Part shown: piece by piece, positions 43,480 to 54,223 of the stretch
Numbering within the stretch: the first letter of the stretch is position 1
Layout: every line of letters begins with the position of its first letter
Assembly (NCBI RefSeq): GCF_963259705.1
Contig: NC_081844.1
Span: 12,633,715 to 12,697,714 of the forward strand
Length of the DNA: 64,000 nt
Source of the DNA: Myotis daubentonii
Taxonomy: Eukaryota; Chordata; Mammalia; Chiroptera; Vespertilionidae
Direction: 5' to 3'
Position numbers and translations under genes: made by a program
Notes under the pieces: generated by a model
What the model saw: only the letters and a program-made list of their open reading frames with translations
What the model was told of the DNA's origin: nothing
The model's database searches: none

Positions 43480-44310
43480 CTTGATCTCTGATCTTAATTC
43501 ATTCCAGAAGGTTGTTTGAGAAGTTAGTTGATCAAAATTTGAATCATGTTTCCCCATTAGAAATCATGTAAATTGAATTAATTCATTCCAGACCCCAAGT
43601 GAGTCTTTGTTTTAACCTTCCCTATATACAGTACATGTCTAATGCACTGTTTAATCTGTAAACCAACACTTCTTTTCTTAACTTTTTTGACCCACCCCCT
43701 ACTGGCCTTAAAGGAGTCACTTTCAGCTTCCATTCCAGGGGTGTCTTTCAGGAGGTCAGTATGCCGCATCTTCACTTTCTCATGCATCACGGCCTCTGAA
43801 ATGCTGTCACGGGCTGCTTTTCCTTTATCCAAATCAACAGTTTTTCTACCTCTTCAATTGCCTGTGATCATTGTTTCTTTCAAACCCTTAGAACATTAGC
43901 ACTCTGGATGGCCTCTTTATGTTTTAAAATTGTGCTACACATTTATTTTGCCAACAACAACAGAGCCCCCCCCCCAAAAAAAAAAAACCCCCACAAACAA
44001 ACACACACAAAAAAACACACAACAACAACAGGACAAAAAACACAAAACAACCAAAAATCTACAACAATATTCACAGCACAATTTCCTGAAATGTTAACAA
44101 CATGAGGTTTAGCGGTAAAGTGACTCACACTCTCTCCTTTGACCAAAAGAGATGCTTTTTGGTCATGCTGATGTATCAACATGAAAGGGTTCTTAGATCG
44201 AGAACCAGAGTTTTGTTTAATAACCAAGACATTTTTTCCCCCATAAACAACTTGGTTGAGAACTGTATTGTTTGAAATGAGAGATGTTTGAGAACTGAAG
44301 TTTGACTGTA
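43480..44310 (-). mobile_element. Tigger-like DNA transposon with transposase remnant
   Basis: The right end ends gagaactgaagtttgactg before TA, and ttgagaactg words repeat as in pogo/Tigger ends. The left part contains taattcattccagacccc. A minus-strand frame (43832-43578) reads DKGKAARDSISEAVMHEK then FKASRGWVKKVKKRS, a CENP-B-box-like DNA-binding segment of Tigger transposases, too short to be functional. An A/C-rich run lies at 43965-44060. Confidence 0.6.
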
Positions 44311-44420
44311 GGTGCTATCATCACTACCCCCATTTCATAGATGAAGAAACAGGCATGGAGAGATTGAGAAACTAGATGAAGGACATAAAGTTAAGATCTT
44401 GTAGAACTCTAGATCCCTCA
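44311..44420 (+). mobile_element. MIR SINE fragment
   Basis: The order tgctatcatcactaccccc, atttcatagatgaagaaaca, aggcatggagagattgag is the central MIR core; both ends are missing. Confidence 0.7.
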
Positions 44421-45449
44421 GCATTGTCTTTTCTTATTTGTGTTTTAAGGATGGGAGCTCATAGATCATAGGCTGTGTGTTGGCCAGGAGGAGGGATTAA
44501 AACATGTGAATGACACACATATTGCACTCCACCTCAGAACAGACCTACAGGAGTAGTCCCAGCTGATGTTAGTACAAGGAAGTCCATGCCCAGTTCTAGA
44601 GTTAGGTGATGGGCTGGGAAGCAGGCCATTCTGGGAATTCCAACTAGAGGTGAGGGGCAGTCTTTGGGACAGGTGGAGGTTATATGACAAAGGAAAAGCC
44701 TGGAAACAAAAAATATAATGGAGCAACCAGGTGTTCACCAGTAGAGAGTTCTGGGGCAGGTCATTCCTCAGAGCACTAGTGAGCAAAGCGAGGGTTCTGA
44801 CTACCAGGCATATTATTGATGCAGGATCTCAGATGTTAGGGACTTAGGGTGCTGATAAATAGGCCCTTTTCTCTACCTGAGTTTGGGTCTATTTGAGAGA
44901 CAAAAATCAGGCAATGGAGGCCAAAGTATCATCTTTCTTACTGACGAAGCTTTGAGGAATGTGGCTTATATTAGTAGGTGAGGGAGCTTCCTAACACTGA
45001 ATCCCAGAATAAGGTGGACTTTCCTCCAGTCACAGCAGCCGTTGGCCACCCTGGCCTATCCTATGGGGGACAGGACTATTGCATCACACAGAAGAAAGTA
45101 GAGCAAGACTCGTGCTATCTATGGGCAGCTGGAAGCTGAGCTGATTATGCTCAACATGTTTTTTATTCTCAAATAAGTTACCCTCCTCCACAAGGGTATA
45201 CCAGTGGCGTTTCACTACTAGTACATACAAGGAACCAGCAGAAGGAGGAAAAATTCCCCTCCTTGCTGCCTTCGTTAACATGGGACACTGGGGAGCAAGA
45301 CAGAGACACAATCGGTAGAACTGATGCAAAGTGAAGGACAAGTTACGGAACTAAGGCAGAGGTTCACTCGCTTGAACTCAAACAAAGGTCAGGAAGTCAA
45401 TGACAGTGTTGCAAGGTTAATTTCTACATATTGGGCCAAATTCCCAGCC
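44421..45449. other. No gene recognised
   Basis: Single-copy-looking sequence; short frames on both strands without domains. Confidence 0.35.
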
Positions 45450-45745
45450 CAGAAAAATCACCAGTTGCAACAGTCTCCTAATGGGTTGCTCTCTGTCCAC
45501 TCTTGCCCCACTATAGTCCATTTGCCAGAAAGAACTTTCTTAATTCAGACCTCACCCACTAAAATCCCTTCAATGGCCATCCACAGCATGGCCCACCAGA
45601 TAGCACACCATCTGTCTCTACCTAACTCTCCCAGCTCATCTCCTACTCTTCTCTATCCTTTTATTGGCTTTAGCCACACTGGTCTTATTTTGGTGCCTGG
45701 GACACTCCAAAAGTTGTTTCTGCCTTAGTGCTCTCTCATCAGTCA
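45450..45745 (+). mobile_element. L2 LINE 3' fragment
   Basis: ccactcttgccccactatagtccat, aaaatcccttcaatggcc, cacagcatggcccacc and tttagccacactggtcttattt follow the sense L2 3' region. Decayed. Confidence 0.65.
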
Positions 45746-45749
45746 TTCC

Positions 45750-45943
45750 TTTGGACTGTGTTCCAGTTCTATGCTGCTGCATAACAGATTACCTCACAGT
45801 TTAGCAGTTTAAAACAACAACCATTTCATTATTTACCACAATTTTGTGGGTTAGGAATTTGGGCAGGGCTCAAATGAGCAATTCTTCTATTCCAGGTGGT
45901 GCCAATGTCAGTCACATTCTGGTATTCAGCTGAGGATCTAGGA
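45750..45943 (-). mobile_element. MLT1-type LTR, left part
   Basis: ttctatgctgctgcataacag, cagtttaaaacaacaacca, ttgtgggttaggaatttgggcag follow the antisense start of MLT1J-like LTRs. Interrupted by MER20; the right part is about 46174-46380. Confidence 0.6.
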
Positions 45944-46165
45944 CAGTGGTTCTCAACCTTGGCGGTACATTAGAATCACCTGGGAATCTTTTTAAAATCC
46001 TGATTTCTGGGCCTCAGCCTCGGGAAATTCTGTTTCTTTGTTATTAATGTTGTGGTCTCACCCCATAACAAAGAAACAGAATTTCCGGAGGATGAGGCCC
46101 AGAAATCAGGATTTTAAAAAGATTCCCAGGTGATTCTAATGTGCAGCCAAGGTTGAGAACCACGG
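45944..46165. mobile_element. MER20 hAT transposon
   Basis: 222 bp with extended inverted arms: cagtggttctcaaccttggc at the left, mirrored gccaaggttgagaaccacgg at the right. Flanks ATCTAGGA (45936-45943) and GTCTAGGA (46166-46173), 7 of 8. Non-autonomous, moved by a Charlie-type transposase. MER20 copies are known as endometrial enhancer-type elements in placental mammals; nothing here shows activity. Confidence 0.88.
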
Positions 46166-46173
46166 GTCTAGGA

Positions 46174-46380
46174 TGACTTCACCCATGTGTCAGACCCTGG
46201 GTAGGGATCAGGAAGGTTCTAGAAAGTTCTGGAGGGTTTTGGAGGACTGGACCCCTCTCTCCCTCTCAGCATTCTTAGGATCTCTCCACTCTGAGTCGGG
46301 AGTCGGACCTATTAACTGGATTTCTGCGTGAGACCTAGGCAGCAGTATATTGTGAAGCTGTCCAGGTGACTTCACTGCAG
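46174..46380 (-). mobile_element. MLT1-type LTR, right part (tentative)
   Basis: Continues after MER20, but the internal words are weak. Assigned mainly by position. Confidence 0.35.
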
Positions 46381-46399
46381 GCTAGGTTAGAATACATGA

Positions 46400-46660
46400 C
46401 TTACAATATTTCTTCCATTCTGTAGGTGGTCTTTTCACTTTCTTGATAGTGCTCTTTGATGCATTAAAGTTTTAAATTTTGATGAAATCCAAATTCTCTA
46501 CTTTTTTTCATTGCTTTTATTGTCATGTCTATGAATCTACTTCCAAATCCAAGGTCATGATGAGTTACCCATATGTTTTCTTCTTGGAATTTTATTGTTT
46601 TTGTTCTTACATTTAGGTCTTTGATCCATTTGGATTCAGTTTTTGTAAATGCAGATGGGT
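46400..46660 (-). mobile_element. Old L1 ORF2 fragment
   Basis: Antisense ORF2 words: ggtggtcttttcactttcttg, gatgcattaaagttttaaatttt, atttaggtctttgatccattt. Short and decayed. Confidence 0.7.
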
Positions 46661-46814
46661 AGGCATTGGAATCTTATAAAGCTTTTGTAATGATTGTACT
46701 GATAGCCAAGGATGTGAATCAGTGCTCTGAATAGCTGAGGAGGAAGGGCCGCATAGGAGCTGCGGCCTTTTACGGTGCCTTAAATCATCTCTGCGAGCAT
46801 GTTACGAGGCCACA

Positions 46815-46980
46815 TGTGTTAGAATCCCTTAGTGTGCTTGTTAAAAATGCAGTTTTCTGGGCCCCAATCCAGACCAGTGAAACTGAGTCATTGGGATTCG
46901 AGACCAGGAACTTGGATTTGAGAACACACTTCCATATTTTAAAATGTGGCTCTTGCATGCACTACTTGAGAACTACTGCT
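46815..46980. mobile_element. MER5A hAT transposon
   Basis: ttagaatcccttagtgtgc, ttgttaaaaatgcag, ctgggccccaatccaga then cttgagaactactgctc: the MER5A layout with a recognisable right terminus and a decayed left one. Confidence 0.7.
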
Positions 46981-47429
46981 CTAAATTCCCCACTATGAAC
47001 CTCAATAATATTTGTGTGGAAGCTATAGAAAGTAGGAGGTGAACCTAAAATGTTTTGATTCTCTAACATAATTTCCTTCAGAAAAGAACTATTATAAATT
47101 TTTACCTTGTAATTTGTACATTTGCCTAAAAATAGGGAGTATAGAGTGCAATTATGTAATATTTTAACAATGTACAGATTGTCTACCTAAAACATTCATA
47201 TACTCATTCCATAAAGGTACCCAAAATAGTTTTATCCAATGATTTTGTATCTTTAGAAATTAAACTTCTTTCCTGTTTTTAGCAGAGTAATTTTTTTTCT
47301 TATAGGATTCCAAACCTCTTTAATGTCAGTAAAAGACATTTAATCCCCTCTCCATTTTATTTTTCGGCATTTCCATGGTAGGCAGCTTATTCCCCTCTAG
47401 TTGGCGCTCCTAGGCTGTGCACTGGGCTG
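46981..47429. other. No feature recognised
   Basis: AT-rich; no gene or named repeat. Confidence 0.4.
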
Positions 47430-47565
47430 CAGTGACATTAGGAGTACCACCCATCATGAGCACACAATACAATAAGATGATAAGTTATAGAATTATACAC
47501 CTGAAACCTGGAACTTTATTGATCTGTGTAACCCAATAAATTAATAAACATTTATTTAAAAGATG
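47430..47565 (+). mobile_element. L1 3' end fragment
   Basis: ataagttatagaattatacacctgaaacctgg followed by aacccaataaattaataaac and an A-rich tail matches L1 3' UTR ends. Confidence 0.6.
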
Positions 47566-47739
47566 CAAAAACAAACAAACAAAATATAAAAGGGGCAACA
47601 CAAAGGAGTTCTTTAAAGTTTTAGAATGGTTCTGTGTCCTGTCTAGTTATGGTGGTTACAAGAATATGTGTGAGGTAAAATATTCATAGAATTGTGTGCC
47701 AAAAATAGTGAAAAATTTCATAAATGATTCAAAGGAATA

Positions 47740-47885
47740 CCGTGGTTGGCAAACAGTGGCTCGCGAGCCACATGCGGCTCTTTGGCCCCTTGAGTGTGGC
47801 TCTTCCACAAAATACCATGTGCGGGCGTGCACGTACAGTGCGATTGAAACTTCGTGGTCCATGTGAGAAGTCGGTATTTCAGAAG
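47740..47885. mobile_element. Bat-type hAT fragment
   Basis: gtggttggcaaacagtggctc, the palindromic ggctcgcgagccacatgcgg, then gagtgtggctcttccacaa: the end of a palindromic non-autonomous hAT seen in vesper bats. Its right arm is missing or replaced. Confidence 0.6.
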
Positions 47886-48315
47886 AAGAAGAAAAGGGCA
47901 CCACCCATCAGAAAAAAATACTTGCAGCTTTATCAGTTGCATTTGTTTATTATTCTGAAGATATTTTTATCCTCCGAAGTGACTACAAATTGGAAAGCAT
48001 CTAGACTTTTTGATTGTTTTAAAGAAAACCACTTACGTAAGTGTAACCCTTGTGCGAGATCTAGAACAAAGCAGGCTGGAGCAGAGAGGCAAGAGAGCAG
48101 AGGAAGGATGAGCTGGTATGGACTCAGGGGCAGGGTATGGCTTGGGTAGGAGCACTGGATCAGTTGTCCACCAAGGTGAATCACAGTATAAGGCACAATG
48201 TCCCAGATGCCTGGCAAGCTTAGGCTGCATTTTACTAAGGATCAAAACTTGTATGTCCAGACCAGGGAGCGGTGTATGACAGCTAGCGATTCCAGACATG
48301 TGCCTCCAGCTAGAG

Positions 48316-48534
48316 CAGCAGTTTTCAACTGGTGTGCAGCAAGAGCTTTCCCTTAGACAGTCAAATGAAAAAATGACAACAGCCAACACAGTAATAGCTT
48401 TCCGGTGTGAACGAATCAAAATTATACCTATTTTTTTTGTCAGATTGGCAAAAGATATATTTTTTGGTGTGCCGCAGAATTTTAATGATTTGTTAATCTG
48501 TGCCATGAGACAAAAAAAAGGTTGAAAATCGCTG
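48316..48534. mobile_element. Non-autonomous hAT transposon, complete
   Basis: 219 bp with inverted ends CAGCAGTTTTCAAC and mirrored gttgaaaatcgctg (12 of 14), flanked by a perfect 8-bp duplication AGCTAGAG (48308-48315, 48535-48542). The interior is AT-rich with ggtgtgccgcagaatttt; no transposase. Preservation suggests a fairly recent vesper-bat family. Confidence 0.92.
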
Positions 48535-48542
48535 AGCTAGAG

Positions 48543-50581
48543 GAATATATGTACATTTGTAACGTTAACCCCTCAAGGGCAGGGAAAGCAGGAAATAGGC
48601 AGTGAGCTTTGATACTCAGGGGAGCTGACAGAGGCATTGGGAGCAAAGCCAAGCAGGCCAGGTTCAGCGCAGGACACGGGCCTTGGGGGCAAGTGGGTGA
48701 AAAGCATGGGAACTGGGAACTGAGGCTGAGGCCCAGGCAAATGAGCCAAGCAGATGCCATGTTTCAGGAATGGAACCCAGTGGCCACAGCATCTGCTGTC
48801 ATACTTGCTTGCCTGGGACTCCTAATCAGAAACCTGGCCAATGCACCACACGAATGGCTGGATATACCCCTTACAAGTAGCAATTCATGCTTTGGGAAGG
48901 GATTACTTTGAAAAGAGAAGAGCATCAACAAATCAAGGTTTTACAGTATTTCAAAATGCCATATTGAATTGTACCTGAATTAATTATGGTTTCAGGAGAG
49001 GGAGCTTTTCAGAGTCTAAGAGAGCACCTTGGTCTCATTTGATGCTTGTACTGCTTCTACATCTCTCTCCCTGCCGCCCCCCCCCCAGTCCCCCCCCCAC
49101 CCCCCCGTCTGCCCACACACACACACACTTCGGACACTGGATACTCACAGGGAAAGTTCTCTTCTCATGGACATTTTCAGTACCTGTTTACTAGTATACT
49201 CTGTCTTCTTCCAGAATTATGTTTCCTTCCTCCTCAGGCCTATTCTTGAGCCCATCATTTGCAGATTTACCCAAGTGACGAGTCATGTCATTCTCTTCCT
49301 CATTTCCCTGGATTGTCTTCTCTAGCTCCTGCTACTGGGTCTCCTGATAGTTTCCACTCCTAGGTCTGAACCTAATGTAGGAATTATATCCATAACTTTA
49401 TCCCCGGCACCCAACCCACTCTGAGGAGCAAGCCCAGGGTGCCAGCCCAGGCTCCATGCACAGGGCTCCTTCCTCCCAGTGTTGACCTAACTCACACTGT
49501 TGGGATTCTGTCCTGGTTCATTTTCTATAGTTTTCCCAATTTCTCTACCTACTGCCTGAAGCTCCCTGAAGAAGCTGGGTTTTGCTATGAAGCAACGGAA
49601 CTTGGCAACAGTCCTGATTGTCTGTTTAGTTCTTGCTAGTTACATCCTCAGAGGCAGGAGAACTAAGAAGAGCCCTAGTCACTAGCTGGTCATCTGGTGC
49701 TTCTTGGCTAATCTTACAGAGTGCCACTCTGCTCTGCCTGTGTCCCTCTCCATTACTGCCATGAAACTCTTCTTGCCGCATCCCACCCTCCCGATACTAC
49801 TGCTTTGCTTAGTAGTAACATGAGCTTGCCATGTTTTTCAGCCCTTCCTACCTCCTTTCAGAATGGTTTTATTTTTTTTGCTGCTGTTTCTAATTAAGTT
49901 AATTATCTTAACTTATTTTACACAGCTTGGACTGTGTAAAACGCCCCAGCTGTCCACTTTTTCTGCTGTGTTGCTTGTGCTCATAGTGGTCCCCATAGCT
50001 TGTAAGTAAAAGCAATCCATACCGGGAGGCATCACATTGTGATGAGCAATATGTTGGCCAGTAGGGTGTCCAGCTCAGAAAGAGGCCAGCATCCAACTGC
50101 AGAATGGCCACCTACTCAGGCAAGTCATCTCCTAGAAGGTGAACCTCTGGCCTGGTGTTTGTCCTGACTGTTGCCTTGGCAGAATAGCTGTGAATGACTG
50201 TGAAGTTTAAGCACCGCACAGCTCCAGGGAGGAGCATTCCTATAGACTCCAACAGCAGTGTCTCTCCTGTGGTTGTGGGGTATATGACCTGCAACTGAAC
50301 TTGGAGATTCTGAGCCTCAGTCACCAGGTGATGCCTGTCCCCAACTGTCCTTACTCTGCTCAGAAGCACTGACACCTCCTGGGTGGCAGAATAATACTGG
50401 AATTGCTGTTTCAGGAGGGGGCTCAGGGACCCAGACTTCCTTTCTGCCCCCCACCCCGCCCACTCCCTTGTGCTGGTTTGGCCCCAGGATACTACTCCCT
50501 CCTCTACTGAAGGCCTCTGAAACACAGGAAAGGTTTTACTCTTTCCCAGGAGATAGAGTGTAATTGGCATTTTAAAAACCA
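48543..50581. other. No gene recognised
   Basis: Single-copy-looking region with a C-rich run at 49072-49110. A 156-codon minus-strand frame (50582-50112) has no recognisable domain and is not taken as a gene. Confidence 0.35.
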
Positions 50582-50622
50582 AAGGCCAAGGAAACTAAGG
50601 CGAAAATAAACAAATGGAACTA

Positions 50623-50885
50623 TCTATCTATATAAAAGCCTAAGCGACCATTACGACCAGATGGCCAGACAACCAGTCGGTAGCTATGATGCACACTGAC
50701 CACCAGGAGGCAGACACTCAATGCAGGAGCTGCCCCCTGGTGGTCAGTGCGCTCCCACAGCCAACCTCCTGTGGCCGGCCAACCTCCCATGGTCCCTCCC
50801 CCGGCCGGCTGGCCCCGATTGGCCCCAATCACTGGCCAAGCTGAGGGACCTCACTTATGCACGAATTCGTGCACCAGGCCTCTAG
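50623..50885 (+). mobile_element. Short Helitron with paired CTCF-like motifs
   Basis: Starts TCTATCTATATAAAAGCC and ends with hairpin tgcacgaattcgtgca and ggcctctag before T. Inside, CCACCAGGAGGCAG (50700-50713) faces ctgccccctggtgg (50730-50743), the reverse of CCACCAGGGGGCAG. L1 sequence rejoins cleanly across the element. Confidence 0.94.
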
Positions 50886-51900
50886 TATCAAAATAAAAAG
50901 CTCCTGCACAGAGAAAGAAACCATTAACAAAATGAAAAGGGAGCCCACTCTATAAGAGATCATATTTGCCAATGATACATCTGATAAACGGTTAATCTCT
51001 AAAATATATAAGGAACTCATACAACTTAACAAAAGGAAGACAAACAATTCAATTAAAAAATGGGCAGCTCTAGCTGGTTTGGTTCAGTGGGTAGAGCATC
51101 TGCCTGCGGACTGAAGGGTCCTGGGTTTGATTCCCACCAAGGGCACATGCCCAGGTTGTGAACTCGATCCCCAGTAGGGGGTGTGCGCAGGAGACAGCCA
51201 ATCAATGATTCTCTCTCATCATTGATGTTTCTATCTCTTTCTCCCTCTCCCTTTCTCTCTGAAATCAATTAAAAAATATTTTTAAAAAATGGGCCAAGGA
51301 CTTAAATAGACACTTTTCCAAAGGAGACATACAGAAGGCCAAGAGACATATGAAAAAATGTTCAGTCACTGATCATCAGAGAGATGCAAATTAAAACGAT
51401 GATGAGGTATCACCTCACACCTGTCAGAATGGCTACCATCAACAAATCAACAAATGACAAGTGCTGATGAAGATGTGGAGAAAAGGGAACCCTAGTACAC
51501 TGCTGGTGGGAATGCAGACTGGTGCAGCCACTGTGGAAAACAGTGTGGAGCTTCCTCAAAAAATTAAATATGGATCTGCCATTTGACCCAGCGATCCCAC
51601 TTCTAGGAATATATACTAAGAAACCTGAAATACCAATCAGAAAGAATGTATGCACCCCCTATGTTCATAGCAGCACAATTTATAATAGCTATAATTAGGA
51701 AACAGCCCAAGTGCCCATCAGTAGATGAATGGATAAAAAAGCTGTGGTACACTTATACTATGGAATATTATGCAGCAGTAAAAAAGAAGGATCTTTTACC
51801 CTTTGAGACAGCATGGAGGGACCTGGAGAGTATTATGCTTAATGAAATAAGCCAGTCAGAGAAAAATATATATCACATGATCTCATTTATATATGGAATC
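50886..51900 (+). pseudogene. L1 ORF2 C-terminal remnant
   Basis: Only the last third of ORF2 is present. Readable pieces include the cysteine-rich end region around 51470-51530 (aaaagggaaccctagtacactgctgg) and a frame at 51646-51903 reading EWIKKLWYTYTMEYYAAVKK to a stop at 51901. The part between holds stops and is split by the Ves. No endonuclease or RT core. Confidence 0.8.
51066..51283 (+). mobile_element. Ves SINE inside L1
   Basis: Forward Ves (agctctagctggtttggttcag; gggtttgattcccacc; tcatcattgatgtttc; ctgaaatcaatt) with duplication AAAAAATGGGC at 51054-51064 and 51284-51294. Confidence 0.94.
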
Positions 51901-52209
51901 TAATGAACCAAATAAACTGATGAACAAAATAGATCCAGAGACATAGAAGCATGGAACAGACTGTGGAATCTCAAAGGGAAGGGGGGGGGGATGGTGGATG
52001 GGTGGGAAGGTATCAACCAAAGAACTTGTATGCATATATGTATAACCTATGGACACAGACAATAGTGTGGTGAAGGCCTGGGATGGAGTGTGGGGGTGGG
52101 TTAAAAGAGGTCAATGGGGGGAAAAGGAGACATATGTAATACTTTCAACAATAGAGAATTATTAAAAAACAAAAAACACACACCACCCAATAAAGACGAA
52201 AATAAATAA

Positions 52210-52210
<1 letters not shown>

Positions 52211-52274
<64 letters not shown>
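52211..52274 (+). repeat. (TCTA)n microsatellite
   Basis: About 16 perfect units arising at the Helitron 5' terminus. Confidence 0.95.
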
Positions 52275-52470
52275 AAGGCCAAAGTGACCATTACAACTGG
52301 TCGACTGACAACTGGTCATATGACGATGCACTGACCACCAGGGGGTCAGTGCACTCCCACAGCCAACCTCCCTCAGTCCCTCCCGCCAGCTGGCCAGTCC
52401 TGATCGGCCCCAGTCGCTGGCCAGGCCCAGAGACCCCACCCATGCATGAATTTGTGCACCGGGACTCTAG
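52211..52470 (+). mobile_element. Short Helitron with microsatellite-expanded 5' end
   Basis: Same family as 50623-50885. Its 5' terminus has grown to about 16 TCTA units (52211-52274) before aaaggccaaagtgacc; the 3' end is catgcatgaatttgtgcaccg then ctctag before T. Contains CCACCAGGGGGTCA (52335-52348). Inserted in the A-rich tail of the L1. Confidence 0.92.
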
Positions 52471-52494
52471 TAAATAAATAAAACACCAAAGGCC

Positions 52495-53194
52495 AGCCCG
52501 CCCCATCTGCGTACTTCTCCTTTTGGACCCTTCATCACAAAAGGCCAGTACAGCACCCCATTCCAACACAGGCATGATCATCCCTTTCATTTCTAGAATA
52601 GGAACCCAACAAAAAAGTGAATCCTCCACAGGGTGCTCTGTCTGCTCCTATCAAAGACTGGTATTCTGAGCCTCACAATAATGACTGTGATTAAGAAGAA
52701 AAAAAAAAAAACAGGCTTCCATCTTGACACTGATGACTCCTGGAACTAGAGCGGGAAGCGAGGATGGCAGTGGCAGCATTTTCAGAGCTTTTCTGGGAAG
52801 AGATGCTCCTCTCTCGGGAGTGAGTGAAGGCAGTCTGGCTGTTCGCTCAGCTCTCAGCATGCACCCCATTCATAAGCCCTCCTGCTCCTCCATCCCTCTG
52901 CAGCAAGGCTGGTGGTCGGTGAACTCTTCTTTACTTGCTGACGTTTATTGAAAACCATAAATTGTTGGTGATGAAGTTTTCCTAAAGAGAGGAAGTAAAG
53001 AATACAAAGAAGGAGTAGTGAAAAACAGGGGCTACTACTACATGGTGCCCGACAGGAATAGATTTCTGGCGGTTCTATCAGGGAAACTTGCTTAAGTGCA
53101 GCATTTGCAGAATCTGAACAGAAAAGACCACACACAAGCGATTGTGAAGATACACTTTTTTTTTCAATCAATCTCCCAACCCTAGTTCCAGGAA
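52495..53194. other. No gene recognised
   Basis: Single-copy-looking; no domain in its frames. Confidence 0.35.
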
Positions 53195-53326
53195 AAGGTT
53201 TATCTGATTTCTTTTACTATATATCAGAATTGTCATTTTAAGAGTTTCACGTTAAGTGAATCATACAATATGTACTTTTTTGGGTCTGGCTTCTAAAGAA
53301 CATAATTATATAACTCAAAATAATTA
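53195..53326 (-). mobile_element. Old L1 3' UTR, left part
   Basis: gtgaatcatacaatatgtac and gggtctggcttct are antisense L1M 3' UTR words; the same element resumes at 55165 after a Tigger. Confidence 0.55.
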
Positions 53327-53749
53327 TAGTCATGTGTTGCTTAAAGACAGGGGTATGTTCTAAGAAATGTGTTATTAGGCAATTTTACACAAACCAAGAT
53401 GGTATTGCCTACTGCACACCTAAGCTAGATGGTGCCTATTGATCCTGGGCTCCCAGCTTGTACATCATGTTACTGTACCGAATACTGCAGGCAATTACAG
53501 TACAATGGTAAGTATTCGTGTATATAAACATATCTAAACATAGAGAAGATACAGTAAAAATATGGTATAAAAAATAAAAAATGGAACACCTATGTAGGGC
53601 ACTTATCACGAATGGAGCTTATAGGACTGGCCGTCAGTGAGTGAGTGGTGAGTGTGAAGGCCCAGGACACTATTATGCACTGCTGTACCAGTAAACGTTA
53701 TAACACTGTACACTTGGGCTACACTGAATTTATTTATTTAGTTAGTTTT

Positions 53750-53976
53750 AGTTAATCCTCACCTGAGGATATTTTTCATTGATTTTTTTTTTTTTAGAGA
53801 GACAGTGGAAAGGAAAGGGAGAGACAGAGAGAAACATCGTTGTGAAAGAGGCACATCAATTGGTGGCCTCCTGCATGCACCCTGCAACCGACATCTGTGT
53901 CCTTGACCAGAATCGAACCCAGGACCCTTTTGTCTGCAGGCCGATGCTCTATCCACTGAGCAAAACTGGCTAGGGC
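53750..53976 (-). mobile_element. Ves SINE
   Basis: Reverse Ves, 5' end near 53976 (gccctagccagttttgctc on the minus strand), long-tail subtype with ttaatcctcacctgagg at the left. Duplication not clear in the T-rich flank. Confidence 0.88.
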
Positions 53977-54223
53977 TAAATTTAATTAAAAAATTTTCTT
54001 TCTTCAATAATAAATTAACTTTAGCTGACTGTAACTTTTTAACTTTATAACCCTTTTAACTAAAAAAATTTTTGACACTAGCTTAATACACAATTTGTAC
54101 ATGATACAAATGTACAAAGATATTTTCTTTCTTTATGTCCTATTCTATGATCATTTTCTATTAATTTTTTTTTTTTTTAGCTTTTAAACTTTTTTCTTAA
54201 AATCTAAGACACAAGCACGCTCA

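Larger units (their letters stand above)
50582..52484 (+). mobile_element. 5'-truncated L1 with three later insertions
   Basis: Carries late ORF2 and 3' UTR: aaaaagctcctgcacagag, gctggtgggaatgcagactgg, tggaatattatgcagcagt, ttcaacaatagagaatt. The short repeat ACCAAAGGCCA occurs at the left (near 50577-50588) and again at about 52482-52493, after the second Helitron. The 3' tail therefore extends through 52145-52210 and resumes at 52471. Interrupted by Helitrons at 50623-50885 and 52211-52470 and a Ves at 51066-51283. Confidence 0.88.

Noticed and set aside
43965..44060. A/C-rich run as possible assembly error
   Set aside because: Reads as ordinary low-complexity sequence within the Tigger-like relic; no evidence of misassembly from sequence alone.
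48033..48506. 157-codon open frame on the minus strand
   Set aside because: Its N-terminal part lies within a hAT MITE; no domain recognised.
50112..50582. 156-codon open frame on the minus strand
   Set aside because: No recognisable motif, no splice or promoter context, and composition like the surrounding DNA.
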